64,000 nt of DNA from Crambe crambe. Its lineage: Eukaryota > Porifera > Demospongiae > Poecilosclerida > Crambeidae. Made by a program: the position numbers and the translations under genes. Below the pieces are notes generated by a model. That model ran no database searches. It was not told the DNA's origin and worked only from the letters and a program-made list of their open reading frames with translations. The stretch covers positions 2,023,001 through 2,087,000 of the forward strand of contig OZ004590.1 of assembly GCA_963924555.1 (NCBI GenBank). The letters run 5' to 3'. Shown in pieces: positions 10,901 through 23,900 of the stretch; positions within the stretch are counted from its first letter, which is position 1; every line of letters starts with the position of its first letter.

Positions 10901-11933
10901 TTGCATTCTTTTTCTTTGTGATTATGAAAATTGATAGACACTAAAGGCTTCCTTGATTGAACTAAATTTATTTAATGATCAGTATTTCATTCTGTTCAGG
11001 GAGGAGAGTTTGAAGGATGATCATCTGCAGTGTAATGGAGTACTGAAAGGAGTGAACATTTTAAAAAGTGAACAGCATTAGCTAGCTAATTGTTACATAT
11101 GTGATCACTGAAATAATTATTGAGATGGTACGTATGTCTTGCTTGAGGGAGGAGTATGGGGAGTTTATGCATTTGGTGTAGTGATCATAATAGTGGATGC
11201 CATCAAATGGCCACATCCTGTGCAGGTGTTATATGAGGAGAACTGCTATTAATTGCCCCACCCCTTTTATGAGGTAATATCGCGAAGATTTTTTTCATAC
11301 GAGGCTGCAGCACATTATAGATAGCCCAGCTAGATTTTAGGCTATCCCTACTTAACCTTTTTATTTTTTACGCTCACTTGTTTCTATCCTTTTTCTTAGT
11401 GCTTGAAGTTGAATGAGGGAGGCTACAGTACAGTACTATACAAAGCCAGCTCTACATAAACCTCTTTTGTAGGTACATACAGTGTCTCTGGTTGAAGAAT
11501 TTGTTTAGCTATTTAAGTTTTGTTGATATAAAACTTTACAGCAACAGCAATGTAAATGACATGTACACGGCATGGTGAAGTGAGCTGACTACACTACAGC
11601 CAAGTACTGGCTATAATGCTACTATAGGATGAGCATCTGTACTGTAATTCAGCAAGGAGTGACTGGAACATCATCAGATAATGAATGAAGACCTTGGCTA
11701 TAGCTAAACTTAAGCTTACGTGGCTCCGCCCATAAGCTCCGCCCCCTTCAAAATGGCGTAGAAAGATTAGCAGCTGTGTTCCGAGTGCTATCGAATAGTG
11801 AAGTAGAGCCTTAGTCAAAACTAATAGCAAAAGATCAGCCTCTAGGTGCCGCTCTAACAGATGGCCAAAGCAGAATTTTGATGACTATAGCCAGTAAGCC
11901 GGTACGTCGATCTTATTATTATTATTATTATCC
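10901..11933. repeat. Unique part of the composite insertion, copy 1
   Basis: This is about 1 kb with no supported gene, matched by 17490-18524. Near 11330-11375 it holds another end of the foldback family (CTATCCCTACTTAACC then GCTCACTTGT), so the composite itself contains older element pieces. Confidence 0.6.
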
Positions 11934-12403
11934 TGATTATTATAAAGAAAAAGAACGAAAAGTCAATTTTAGAACTCGTTTTTTTCTTATGTTGGCGAAT
12001 GAATTTTTGGCTTTTGAACATTCTCCTCTCTTCTTTGTAGATATAATAATTCACTGTAGCCTTCTGAGAACCTGTAGAGTAAGGGTAGAAGAGAAAGAAG
12101 AGTTTTTAGTTTATACTGTCCTATGGACTTTGACCTGCCATCCCTACTTAGAGAGTGCTACCGCACTCTCTGATAAAGAAACAGAACAAAAGTCAATTTT
12201 AGAACTCGTTTTTTTCTTATGTTAGCGAATGAATTTTTGGTTTTTGAACATTCTCCTCTCTTCTTTGTAGATGTAATAATTCACTGTAGCCTTCTGAGAA
12301 CCTGTAGAGTAAGGGTAGAAGAGAAAGAAGAGTTTTTAGTTTATACTGTCCTATGGACTTTGACCTGCCATCCCTACTTAGAGAGTGCTACCGCACTCTC
12401 TGA
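11910..12403. repeat. Tandem array of two hairpin-headed units (type A)
   Basis: A (TTA)n tract at about 11912-11935 is followed by two head-to-tail units of 230 bp. Each ends in the hairpin AGAGAGTGC-TACC-GCACTCTCT (12150-12171 and 12380-12401). Read on the minus strand, the hairpin is the head and the unit ends in an AT-rich or microsatellite tail. Confidence 0.8.
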
Positions 12404-15400
12404 TAACCATTCCAAGAATTCGAGAATAAATGGTAGTAGTTCTTCAAGCTGCATTGTTAATGTCTTTTCTGGTTAAGTGTCATTTTAAGAGATTCTTCAA
12501 TGAACAATGTTTCAATACTGCATTCAGGTTTGAAGAATAACAAAGGATCATGGGGTGGAGGGTTCAAAGTCGTCATTTGTAGAAATGCTACAGATAATGT
12601 CATACATTCCGAATTGAAGAACAACAGTGTAGATGATCATGGAGGTGGTGGAATTGACATTGGATTTGTCGGCAATGGAGTAAGTGGAAATGCTGTCAAT
12701 ATGCATTCAGTCATATTGACTGGTAACCATGCCCTCTATGGGGGTGGTGCCTCTCTCTTCACTTACCTTGCACACAACCAAGACAACAATACTTTTAATA
12801 TGTCAAATTGCACCTGGAGACAAAACTATGCTCACTACGGAGCAGCCTTTTATGTATCTCACCCAATAAAAGATGTCATTGGTAAAAACATATTACCACA
12901 GCTGAATTTTATCAATTGCTCTGAGTTACATTTACTCTGAAAATATCACAGGCATTGTGAGAAGAATGGGTGATGGCATTGTCATGGTAACTGGCTACAC
13001 CCTGAATTTAGCTGGAAATGTAACATTTACTAATAATCAAGGTTCCTGTATATGCCACTTCAAGTGTTGTCCACTTCAGCACTTGTACTTTTGCTCTATT
13101 CCTTAACAACACAGCCTGGCAGGGAGCAGGCATTGCTTTATATGGCTTCTCATTGATCATCGCAAGTGAGCAAGCACGCATCACATTTTGTAATAACTCT
13201 GTTTCTGATAGAGGAGCAGCTATATATTACTACTCCATTGATAAGAATGCTTACATTCACTCTCGCACTTGTTTCATACAAACTTCTCTGCAGTCTACCA
13301 GGAAAACAGTGTATTTTAATTTCTATGGAAACAAAGCTTTAAAAGACCCCACATAATGATAATGGGGTGATGAGAGATGATTCCATTTATGCCTCATCAT
13401 TGGCTTCATGTAGCATGGGAGGGTGGGGTGAGGGGGGGGGGATACTCTAATAAGTAGCGATGTGTGGGCTGACCTTCATAACAACCCTAGACTCTTTCAA
13501 GTTTTTGTTTCTTTCAAGTTCTACCTAGAAATATAGTAAAAGTGGTGAAATAACATCACTTCTACTTCTTTTCTCTCTCTTTTTGGCTCTCAATGCTCTT
13601 CAGGAAATGATAAAACATTCAAATTTTATGAAACTGCGAATTTTAATCACTACAATGTCTGTACACAGAATATGATCCATGCTAATAATTATGAGCAATA
13701 AAAACTATGGAGAGCCTAATGTATCAAGTATTGAAAGAGAAATTGATAATAAAAGTACGATCATTGAGCAGTGGCTGAAATTTATTTTGCTATGCCCAAC
13801 TATGTTCATTTTGGGGGTTCCCTCTGGATAATTTTATACCTGGAAAAAAGTTTGAGATACCACTTAAAGTAATGAAGTATAACGTTAACACACTATTTCA
13901 TGTGTTTATTAAGAATCATGATAATTCCAATATCACTTGTTCTAAAGCATACAGGTATATAACAGGACATTCATTACGTTTGAGGGGCTATCCTGAAGAC
14001 AACGCTACAATTACCTTACTTGAATTAGGCTTCCATAAGTATTCTATTTTTTTTTCCAGGTGTATGCACTACATTGTCCTCCTCTTTATCGGTGGGAGAA
14101 CGGGGAATGTGTCTGTCATTCTACTGCTGATCTGAACTTTGTAGAGTTCCATAAATGTAACAACTCCAAGTACCATGCAAGTATAAGGTTAGGTTACTGG
14201 ATTGACTACACACACACTGGAAATCTGACTTCAAACAATTATACAGAACATAGGTTTGCTTTGCTCACAAGCTATTGTCCACTTGGATACTGCTCACAAT
14301 CTGTAGATGATGACAATTACATTGAGCTCTCTAATGATACATTCTCGATATCAATTTGCAACTTCAGAAAGGAACAGCTGTGTGGCAAGTGCGAAGATGG
14401 AAAAGCTGTTTTCTTTCACAGTGAATCATTCAAATGATGTAAAACTAACCTGTGTCATTTAGGGCTTCTCTTTTACCTCCTTTCTGAGATTCTTCCCATC
14501 ACACTTCTCTTTCTGTTCATAATATTCTTCAACATCAGCTTCACATCCGGAGATCTAAATGGGTTTATATACTTTGCTCAAGTTTACGATACGATATCGA
14601 AAGTAGGAGGGAGTTTCATCACCCATTCTGATAGTTACAGCAGTATAAGCGTTGCTCATCGTCTCATCTATAAACTCTTCAACTTTGATTCTTTGATACT
14701 GATGAGCTTTCCTTCTGTCTTTGGAACAACCCTCAACACTGGACATATTGGTCTTGAAGTACGTGACTGTCATCTATGCTTTAGTACTTGTTCTTGGCAC
14801 AATTTGGCTGATTGGATTTTGCAGTAAGTTCAAATGCTTGAAATTCAGGCGTCCGAAATATTCAGTCATTCAAGGTCTGTCAGCTTTCCTGGTCATGGCA
14901 TATTCTCAATGTTCATATATCTCATTTTCAATACTGAATAAAATCACAATTTACAATGGATCAACAGTATATAAACAGGTTGTGTTTCTACAAGGAAACA
15001 TAGAGTATATGACTAAAGCTCACCTTCCTTATGCTATTTATTTTTTGCATTTGTTCCTTCATTGCTGTTCTCCCTATACTGCTTATCACTTACCCACTGT
15101 GTAACAAGGTGATCCTGTTCCTAGGAATCGAGGAAAACTGCATCATAAAGTTCACATCTAGACTTATACCCATCACCAAAATAAAACCTTTTCTTGACTT
15201 TTTTCAAGGTGCTTTCAAGGACAATTATCGTTTCTTTGCAGGATTCTATTTCGTTTATCGTGTGAGTATCTTATCTTCCAGATTTGCAACTGGAGTCATG
15301 CTGATATTTGTGATAATAGAGCTTCAACTGATAGCCATGTTGGCCTTACATACGATTACTTGGCCTTACCAGAAAAAGATACACAACATCATTGATTTCC

Positions 15401-15750
15401 TGGTTTTGACTAATTTAGCAATCATAAATACACTGAAATTGCTGAATTTTTTCTACGCCGAAAATGGTAAGAGATCAGGAAGCAAGTATCATATAATCCA
15501 CTGGATTAAGCTTTTCTTCATTTACCTTCCCCTCTTTGGTCTTGCCTTGTGGTGCTTTCTCTATGCCACTCATAAGTTCAAGATAGTGTCGAGGATCAAG
15601 GGGAAAATGGACAGCATAAGTGGAGCAGAACATGATGGACATTATTCTGATGATGAGGATAATAATGATTTTTTTGACCGAGATCAAATACTTTCATCAG
15701 ATCCATATCGGTTGATAAAAGGAAGGCAACTGGAGAATTTAGCATCCTAA

Positions 15751-16248
15751 ACTATAACAAAATTACTCTATATTTAACTAATTATTATCTTCTTATTATT
15801 GTCATTTCCTGTAGCTAACCACATTATTGTTTCATTGCTGTATTAGAAGACACGGGATCGACTATATAATAACTCACACATAACATATTTCATTCGATTT
15901 TATAGCTATAAATGTGTTCTCTATTATGTTATTGAGCATAACTGTCATCCATGGTTTGTGATGCACAACTCACTATTAAAGTTTTACTGTATGAGAATGA
16001 TCTTGTATGATACAAAGAGGATGAAAATAGCTAGCACTGCATGCATATTTTGCTCATGAATTATTGGTTAATGCAGCAGACTGGGACAGGCAAACAAATC
16101 TAGTTAGCTTCCTAACTCATCAAGCAGTGATAAAAATTAATGATACTTCAAGATCAATTTTGCTGACTCTTCACTATGGTAGCTATCATGAAGCACTAAT
16201 AAAGATGAAGCAAACTTGATCACTATTAAATTGTTCTGTAGCTATATA
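15751..16248. other. Shared 3' flank between convergent beta-helix pseudogenes
   Basis: No gene is seen. GACTGGGACAGG and AGCTTCCTAACTC near 16080-16115 match 24957-25000 downstream of the intact gene, so the duplicated unit includes 3' flanking DNA. Confidence 0.5.
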
Positions 16249-17040
16249 AATAATGATTTTGCATCCAATGATGATCTCGGTCATAAAAATTCTTATTATC
16301 CTTGTCATTAGTCCATCAAGCTCTGTTCTGCTTATGCTGCCCTTTTTTGACACAATCTTGAACTTTTGAGTGGCATAGAGAAAGCATGTGCCACAAGATA
16401 AGACCAAAGAGGGGAAGGTAATGAAGAAAAGCTGAATCCAGTGAATTATATGAGACTTAGCTACTTCCTGATCTCTTACCATTTTCAGCAATTTTTAGTG
16501 TGCTTATGATTGCTAGATTCGTCAAAACCAAGAAATCAATTTTTTTCTGGTAAGGTCAATTAAGTAGTTGTTAGCTATGTAGCTGTAAGGCCAACATGGA
16601 AGTTTCATATCTGCATGACCCCAGATGCAAACCTGGAAGATGAGATAGCTACGTATACTCACACAATACACAAAATAAAGTAGAATCCTAAGAAACAATA
16701 AACAGAGAAGTTTATTCTTGTGATGGCTACGTAGGTACATATAATTATCTAGATGTGAACTTTGAATTCTTTCTTCGGTTCCTATAGGGTAAGCAATGAG
16801 CACTAGAGGGAGAAAACCAATGCATGAACTTACCAGTCCTGAACTATCAGAATCTTTGACATGTGTGTTCCAAATAGTCACATTTCTGCTGTTGTATGCA
16901 GACTTGAAAGTATTTCACTGGTGTTGGTAGCTAATAATACTTAATAATTATGCTGGATTTCACAAACTTTGCTATGATTTATGAGTCCTTAAGTAAGATC
17001 TTGCTGCTTCTTGACACTGCTGAAATCCATGTCTAAATAT

Positions 17041-17489
17041 ACAAGTGAATGCAAAAAATTTCTTCGAAATAAAAATGTGAAGTAGGGATGCTATTATAAC
17101 TGCAGCTTCATTATGAAAACCAAGTACTGCAGCATCGAAGCAGTATGGCCCAAAAATCTAGCTGGAATATGTATTATAACTGCATGCAAGAGAGTGAACT
17201 TAGTGAAGTGACCCTTACCCATCATCAAGTACGAGATACTATTCCTACTTCACTCCCTTGGCCCTTGATCATGGGAGTGAAGTAGGAATAGTATCTTGTA
17301 CTTGATGATGGGTAAGGGTCACTTCACTAAGTTCACTCTCTTGCATGCAGTTATAATACATATTCCAGCTAGATTTTTGGGCCATACTGCTTCGATGCTG
17401 CAGTACTTGGTTTTCATAATGAAGCTGCAGTTATAATAGCATCCCTACTTCACATTTTTATTTCGAAGAAATTTTTTGCATTCACTTGT
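17041..17489. mobile_element. Foldback element, copy 2, with inverted spacer
   Basis: It has the same arms as 10450-10900. The 15-nt spacer at 17258-17272 (TTGGCCCTTGATCAT) is the reverse complement of copy 1's spacer with one mismatch. The DNA outside the element is collinear with copy 1 in the same direction. Confidence 0.9.
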
Positions 17490-18485
17490 TTGCATTCTTT
17501 TTCTTTGTGATTATGAAAATTGATAGACACTAAAGGCTTCCTTGATTGAACTAAATTTATTTAATGATCAGTATTTCATTCTGTTCAGGGAGGAGAGTTT
17601 GAAGGATGATCATCTGCAGTGTAATGGAGTACTGAAAGGAGTGAACATTACAGCATTAGCTAATTGTTACATATGTGATCACTGAAATAATTATTGAGAT
17701 GGTACGTATGTCTTGCTTGAGGGAGGAGTATGGGGAGTTTATGCATTTGGTGTAGTGATCATAATAGTGGATGCCATCAAATGGCCACATCCTGTGCAGG
17801 TGTTATATGAGGAGAACTGCTATTAATTGCCCCACCCCTTTTATGAGGTAATATCGCGAAGATTTTTTTCATACGAGGCTGCAGCACATTATAGATAGCC
17901 CAGCTAGATTTTAGGCTATCCCTACTTAACCTTTTTATTTTTTACGCTCACTTGTTTCTATCCTTTTTCTTAGTGCTTGAAGTTGAATGAGGGAGGCTAC
18001 AGTACAGTACTATACAAAGCCAGCTCTACATAAACCTCTTTTGTAGGTACATACAGTGTCTCTGGTTGAAGAATTTGTTTAGCTATTTAAGTTTTGTTGA
18101 TATAAAACTTTACAGCAACAGCAATGTAAATGACATGTACACGGCATGGTGAAGTGAGCTGACTACACTACAGCCAAGTACTGGCTATAATGCTACTATA
18201 GGATGAGCATCTGTACTGTAATTCAGCAAGGAGTGACTGGAACATCATCAGATAATGAATGAAGACCTTGGCTATAGCTAAACTTAAGCTTACGTGGCTC
18301 CGCCCATAAGCCCCGCCCCCTTCAAAATGGCGTAGAAAGATTAGCAGCTGTGTTCCGAGTGCTATCGAATAGTGAAGTAGAGCCTTAGTCAAAACTAATA
18401 GCAAAAGATCAGCCTCTAGGTGCCGCTCTAACAGATGGCCAAAGCAGAATTTTGATGACTATAGCCAGTAAGTCGGTACGTCGAT

Positions 18486-19222
18486 CTTATTATTATTATT
18501 ATCCTTATTATTATTATTATTATAAAGAAAAAGAACGAAAAGTCAATTTTAGAACTCGTTTTTTTCTTATGTTGGCGAATGAATTTTTGGCTTTTGAACA
18601 TTCTCCTCTCTTCTTTGTAGATATAATAATTCACTGTAGCCTTCTGAGAACCTGTAGAGTAAGGGTAGAAGAGAAAGAAGAGTTTTTAGTTTATACTGTC
18701 CTATGGACTTTGACCTGCCATCCCTACTTAGAGAGTGCTACCGCACTCTCTGATTATTATAAAGAAAAAGAACGAAAAGTCAATTTTAGAACTCGTTTTT
18801 TTCTTATGTTGGCGAATGAATTTTTGGCTTTTGAACATTCTCCTCTCTTCTTTGTAGATATAATAATTCACTGTAGCCTTCTGAGAACCTGTAGAGTAAG
18901 GGTAGAAGAGAAAGAAGAGTTTTTAGTTTATACTGTCCTATGGACTTTGACCTGCCATCCCTACTTAGAGAGTGCTACCGCACTCTCTGATAAAGAAAAA
19001 GAACGAAAGGTCAATTTTAGAACTCGTTTTTTTCTTATGTTAGCGAATGAATTTTTGGCTTTTGAACATTCTCCTCTCTTCTTTGTAGATATAATAATTC
19101 ACTGTAGCCTTCTGAGAACCTGTAGAGTAAGGGTAGAAGAGAAAGAAGAGTTTTTAGTTTATACTGTCCTATGGACTTTGACCTGCCATCCCTACTTAGA
19201 GAGTGCTACCGCACTCTCTGAT
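18486..19222. repeat. Tandem array of three hairpin-headed units (type A)
   Basis: After a (TTA)n tract (18486-18523) come three near-identical units whose hairpins lie at 18730-18751, 18967-18988 and 19198-19219 (spacings 237 and 231). Both spacings are multiples of three, so a 276-codon frame stays open across the array by arithmetic. The repeat in the frame is the DNA unit, not a protein domain I recognise. Confidence 0.85.
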
Positions 19223-19316
19223 ATTTCAGTACACCTTTGCAAGTCAAGACTATCGTTAAATCTGAGAGTACAAATTTCCTGACTTGATGATATTGAAAGA
19301 GCAGAACGCTCTCCAT

Positions 19317-20861
19317 TGTGAACTGCTTGAGTATTGGATGAATTAACATGCCACAGTCACATGATGGCATGCATGGATGTTGAAGGTAAACTGTGTACCT
19401 AATTATAAAATATTATACAGTTTCTACGATAATCATTAGGAGTCTCAAAAGACTAAAATACATGACAAGCAATATAGGTAGCTATATGCACAGTCACATG
19501 ATGGATACTGAAAGTAAACATCACCAACAAGTACATGTATGTAATTCTAAGATCTTAGCTGTGATCTGAATCAAAAGCTAGTCTTTCTCATGGGTAAAAA
19601 GATTAGGACACAGTTTTCTGTACACACCCTAAAAATTATGAAAACAACTTAAAACTAGCATAATTAGCTATTAGCTATTATAGTACTTGGAAATAGACTA
19701 CATTCAGAAACAGCATTAAAAAAAACAACAAAAAAAAACAGCAGCAAACTAATAGTATCTCACACACCAGACCAAGGTTTTCTTTGCAGAGTACCCTCCC
19801 CCGAATAGGAAACTTTCCCCTATGATAGCTATGTACATTTTACTACTGAAAATAGTCCTTTTGAGTGAATGTTTTGTCTATAAATAAGAAAAAAGCTCTA
19901 GCTATGTCTCTATGGGCTGGGTATGCATGCATGTTGGCAGTGCTAGCTTCAATTGGGGAGATACTTTTCACACAGGGGAAAATATCAAGGGGGCAATAAT
20001 TATTCCCTAGTGAAATAATAATTATATATGTCCAGGGGGTATATTTTCTAGTGGAAAATGTCTTGGGGACAGGAGGAAATGTTCAAAGGGATAAAGTGGA
20101 GTAGTAGAAGAAGGAACAATAAATCCTAACTTACGTAGATATATTTTCTTGTGTTGGGCTAAGTCTCACATTCAAGCACTGTCCTCACATTTGTTGTAAA
20201 GGAAACAGCACTTAGTATGTCCGTACGTACGTAGTACACTGCATTGCATAGTGATTATCATAGGCGAAGGAAACAGGGGGGCACTGGGGGGACATCCCAC
20301 ATTTTGTGAACTGGGGGCACAGGAGGCATGCATGTTGCAACAACGTTTTTTTTTTTAAAGTGTCTTTTTATTACACCTTCATAAGGATAAAACTGATAAC
20401 ATCAACTTAATGAAAGTAGCACATGAAGTTAATGAGAGAAGGAAAAAAATTTGGGTAAATTTTGATAATTATAGCTATATATTTTTCCCAATCATTCCCC
20501 TAAAACACATACTCTTCTCACAGCAGCCTTTGGCTGCACGTTTGTTGTGCCCCCCGGTCAAAGACATCTTCCTTCACCCATGATTATAATCCTTTTCAAG
20601 ACTAGTATAGTCACTAACTTAACAATATCACTACCTACGTAGCTAACACAGTTTAGCAAATTCTTTTTAAGTGGTTTCATAATTCTTCCAGATTTATTAA
20701 ACTGTGTCCTTATCTTTATACCCATGAGAGAGGCTAGTTTTTAGCAATTGGATTGTGTTTAGTTAGTCTATGAATAGCCTGCAATTCAAAACTATAATTC
20801 AAATCCCTCAAAATCACAATATTATAGCTACAGTAAAATGGTGATCAACAGTCTTTAATGT
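19317..20861. other. Intergenic interval; contains a possible MITE at 20263-20581
   Basis: No gene is seen. 20263-20581 is bounded by imperfect inverted ends (AGGCGAAGGAA / TTCCTTCACCCAT) with G- and C-rich subterminal parts, and GATTAT flanks both sides. 19930-20050 matches 8480-8270 in inverted orientation. A T run lies at about 20347. Confidence 0.4.
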
Positions 20862-20954
20862 GGGGTTAGTAATGTTTACTTCAGTATCCATTCATACCAT
20901 TATGTGACTGTGGCATATAAAAAGAGTGAATTCATCCAAGCCAAGCAGTTCACA
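20862..20954 (+). promoter_or_regulatory. Promoter of the intact beta-helix gene with TATA box
   Basis: The conserved module (AATGTTTACTTCAGTATCCAT, then TATGTGACTGTGG) is followed by TATAAAAA at 20916-20923, 32 bases before the ATG at 20955. A TATA box here predicts initiation at about 20945. That favours the ATG at 20955 and excludes the upstream in-frame ATG at 20904, which would not be transcribed. Confidence 0.6.
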
Positions 20955-23900
20955 ATGGCTAAGATGGTACTGTTCACAGTTTTCTTGCTTCTGCAAGCTC
21001 TTTTAATATCATCTAGTCAGGAAAATTGTACTCTCAGTTTTAACGATAGTCTTGACTTGCAAAGTTGTACTGAAGTGTATTTAGACATTGATTTCATTGA
21101 AATTAATGAAACAATAGCAGTGTCAGGAAGCAGCAAGATCTTACTTCAAGGACTCGAAAATCGCAGCATAGTTTCATGTTTGAGTGGCACTGGAGTGAAA
21201 TTTGGTCACATTAATAGTCTGGAAATCATTGACATTGAGTTTACCAACTGTGGAACCCAGCACAATGTTTCCGACACCTTTTTCAAATCTGCCATTTTTA
21301 TCCACAACAGCAGAAATGTGACTATTCAGAACACATTTATTGAAGATTCTGATGGTTCTGGACTGGTGCTAATGAATAATGACAGGGTTAATATTAAGCA
21401 CAGTTACTTCAAAAGTGGTAGCATGAAAATAAACTATTCTGACTTCAATGATGTGAGTATATCTGGTGGAGGAGGCATATTTATTGCATTTATTTGCTCA
21501 CTGAAAACAGAATGCCCCGATTTGAATTCAAGTTACTGCAACAATTCAACAGTCATTATCAGACATGGCCATTGTATTGATAACTATGCGAAGAGATTTA
21601 AAAATGGAACTATGTTTGATGATACAACAAGCTGTGCCTTTTCTGGTTTGAGTAAAGGAGGAGGAATAAGTCTCTTTTTAAATAATACTTCAAATAATAA
21701 TGTTACAGTATTGCATTCAGAGTTGAAGAATAATAAGGCTCGGTGGAGTGGAGGGTTCAGAGTTGTCATGTGTAGTAATGCAACATATAATGTCATAAAT
21801 CTGCAGCATTCTGAGTTGAAGAACAACAGTGTAGATGATCATGGAGGTGGTGGAATTAACATTGGATTTGTCGGCAATGGAGTAATTGGAAATGCTGTTA
21901 ATGTGCATTCAGTCATACTGACTGGTAACCATGCCCTCTTTGGGGGTGGGGCCTCTCTCTTCACTTACCTTGCACACAATCAAGACAACAATACTTTTAA
22001 TATGTCAAATTGCACCTGGAGACAAAATCATGCCCACTATGGAGCAGCCTTTTATGTATCTCCCCAAATAAAAGAGGTCATTGATAAAAACATACTGCCA
22101 CAGCTGAATTTTATCAATTGCTCTTTTGAATCCAATTACATTAACCCTAAAAATATCACAGGCATTGTGAGAAGAATGGGTGATGGCATTGTCATGGTAA
22201 CTGGCTACACTGTGAATTTTGCTGGAAATATAACGTTTGCTAATAATCAAAAAGGTTCATGTATATATGCCACTTCAAGTGTTGTCCACTTCAGCACTCA
22301 TACTTATGCTCTATTCCTTAACAACACAGCCAGGCAGGGAGCAGGCATTGCTTTATATGGCTTCTCATTGATCATTGCAAGTGAGCAATCACACATCACA
22401 TTTTGTAATAACTCTGTTTCTGATAGAGGAGCAGCTATATATTACTACTCCATTGATAAGAATGCTTACATTCACACTCGAACTTGCTTCATACAGTCTA
22501 CCATGACATCCTGGAATTTCTATGGAAACAAAGCTTTAAAAGACCCCACATATGATAATGGAGTGATGAGAGATGATTCCATTTATGCCTCATCATCGGC
22601 TTCATGTCTCTCAGAAAGCAATAAGCAAAATGGAAGTGCAAATTTTAATAACTATAATATCTGTACACTGAATATGATCCCAAATTTCCTTTCTACTACT
22701 AACAATGAAAGTCATTATGACGATGGAAAACTTGATTTATCGAGTAATGAAAGAAAAATTGAATTCGATGATGATCGAAATACACTCATCCACTTTATAC
22801 CTGGAAAAAAGTTTGAATTACCCCGTAAAAGAATGAATTACAGTTTCACTATTCATTTTCATGTGTCCATCAAGAATCATGGTAATTCCAATATCACTCT
22901 TCCTAAAGCATACAGATATATAAGAGGATATTCATTGCAATTGAAGGGCTGTCCTGAAGACAATGCTACAATTACCTTACTTGAATCAGGCTTCCGTAAG
23001 TATTCTATTTCTTTTCAGGTGTCTGCACTACACTGTCCTCCTCTTTATCGGTGGGAGAACGGGGAATGTGTCTGCCGTTCTACTGCTGATCTGAATTTTG
23101 TAGAGTTTCATAAATGCAACAGCTCCGAGTACCGAGCAAGTATACGGTTAGGTTACTGGATCAACTACACTCATGCTGGAAATCTGACATCAAACACTTG
23201 TACAGAACATAGCTTTTTGCTCACAAGCTATTGCCCACTTGGATACTGCTCACAAGGTGTAGATGATGACAATTACATTGAACTTCCTAACGATACACTC
23301 TCAATATCAATTTGCAACTTCAGAAAGGAACAGCTGTGTGGCAAGTGTGAAGATGGAAAAGCTGTCTTCTTTCACAGTGAGTCATTCAAATGTGGTGAAA
23401 CTGACCTGTGTCATTTAGGGCCTCTCCTTTATCTCCTTTCTGAGATTCTTCCCATCACACTTCTCTTTCTGTTTGTGATATTCTTCAACATCAGTTTCAC
23501 ATCTGGAGATCTAAATGGGTTTATATTCTTTGCTCAAGTTTACGATACGATATCGAAAGTAGGAGGGAGCTTCATCACCCATTCCGATAGTTACAGCAAA
23601 ATAAGTGTTGCTTATCGTCTCATCTATAAGCTCTTCAACTTTGATTTCTTCGATACTGATGAGCTTTCCTTCTGTCTTTGGAACACACCCTCAACACTGG
23701 ACATATTGGTTTTCAAGTACGTGACTGGCATTTATGCTTTGATACTCGTTCTCGGCACCATTTGGCTGATTGGATTTTGCAGTAAGTTCAAATGCTTGAA
23801 ATTCAGGCATCCGAAATATTCAGTCATTCAAGGTCTGTCAGCCTTCCTGGTCATGGCATATTCTCAATGTTCATATATCTCATTTTCAATACTGAATAAA

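Larger units (their letters stand above)
10450..12403. mobile_element. Composite insertion, copy 1 (foldback + spacer + hairpin-unit array)
   Basis: The segment starts ACAAGTGAATGC and ends GCACTCTCTGATA. It recurs with the same order and orientation at 17041-19222, with three array units instead of two. Restoring the flanks (CATTG then ATAAC) recreates the uninterrupted paralogue's sequence, so the edges are placed to within a few bases. No clear target duplication is seen at this site. Confidence 0.75.
9819..15750 (+). pseudogene. Beta-helix/multi-TM receptor-like pseudogene 1 (interrupted by 2-kb insertion)
   Basis: The start MESIFFTVFLLLQALSISSSQENC and the end, which carries the same TM core and GRQLENLAS tail, match the intact copy at 20955-24701. 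Damage includes TAA at 10008 where the intact copy has CAA, a 2-kb composite insertion at 10450-12403, a lost stretch on either side of the insertion, frame changes near 12940, 13030 and 13350, and about 200 bp of unrelated sequence with a G run near 13410-13600. Further frame breaks occur near 14060, 14437 and 15045. Large pieces remain very similar (for example GSTVYKQVVFLQGNIEY and the final 240 codons from 15031), so the duplication is fairly recent. Confidence 0.85.
17041..19222. mobile_element. Composite insertion, copy 2
   Basis: It is the same composite as 10450-12403, inside minus-strand pseudogene 2 at a different gene position. Flanks are CTAAATAT on the left and ATATTTCAG on the right. 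The uninterrupted paralogue predicts CTAAATATTTCAG-like sequence, so up to four bases (ATAT) may be duplicated. Confidence 0.75.
16249..19316 (-). pseudogene. Beta-helix/multi-TM receptor-like pseudogene 2 (minus, gutted)
   Basis: Read on the minus strand, an ATG at 19316-19314 (ATGGAGAGCG) is followed by sequence matching the family signal peptide and CTCTCAG-TTTAACGATAGTC. Next comes the 17041-19222 insertion, then pieces matching AVSGSSKILL and NVTIQNT-EDSDGSGLV, a large internal deletion, membrane-segment pieces, and IIHWIQLFF with the ATQKFKIVSKK-SISRTELDG tail ending near 16249. The ectodomain is almost wholly deleted. The copy is inverted relative to its two neighbours. Confidence 0.75.

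Noticed and set aside
10444-10921. Two identical small proteins on opposite strands (starting MYLMMGKGHFTKF)
   Set aside because: They are the two arms of the foldback element; identity is due to the inverted repeat.
12150-12403. Helitron 3' end (hairpin near the terminus, no clear TSD at copy 1)
   Set aside because: No CTRR end follows the hairpin and no 5' TC partner was found. The hairpin is terminal rather than 10-12 nt inside.
18452-19282. 276-codon frame with three repeats of about 78 residues
   Set aside because: It is the translation of the hairpin-unit array. The copy at 11878-12476 is frame-broken because its spacing is 230 bp, so there is no sign of selection for protein.
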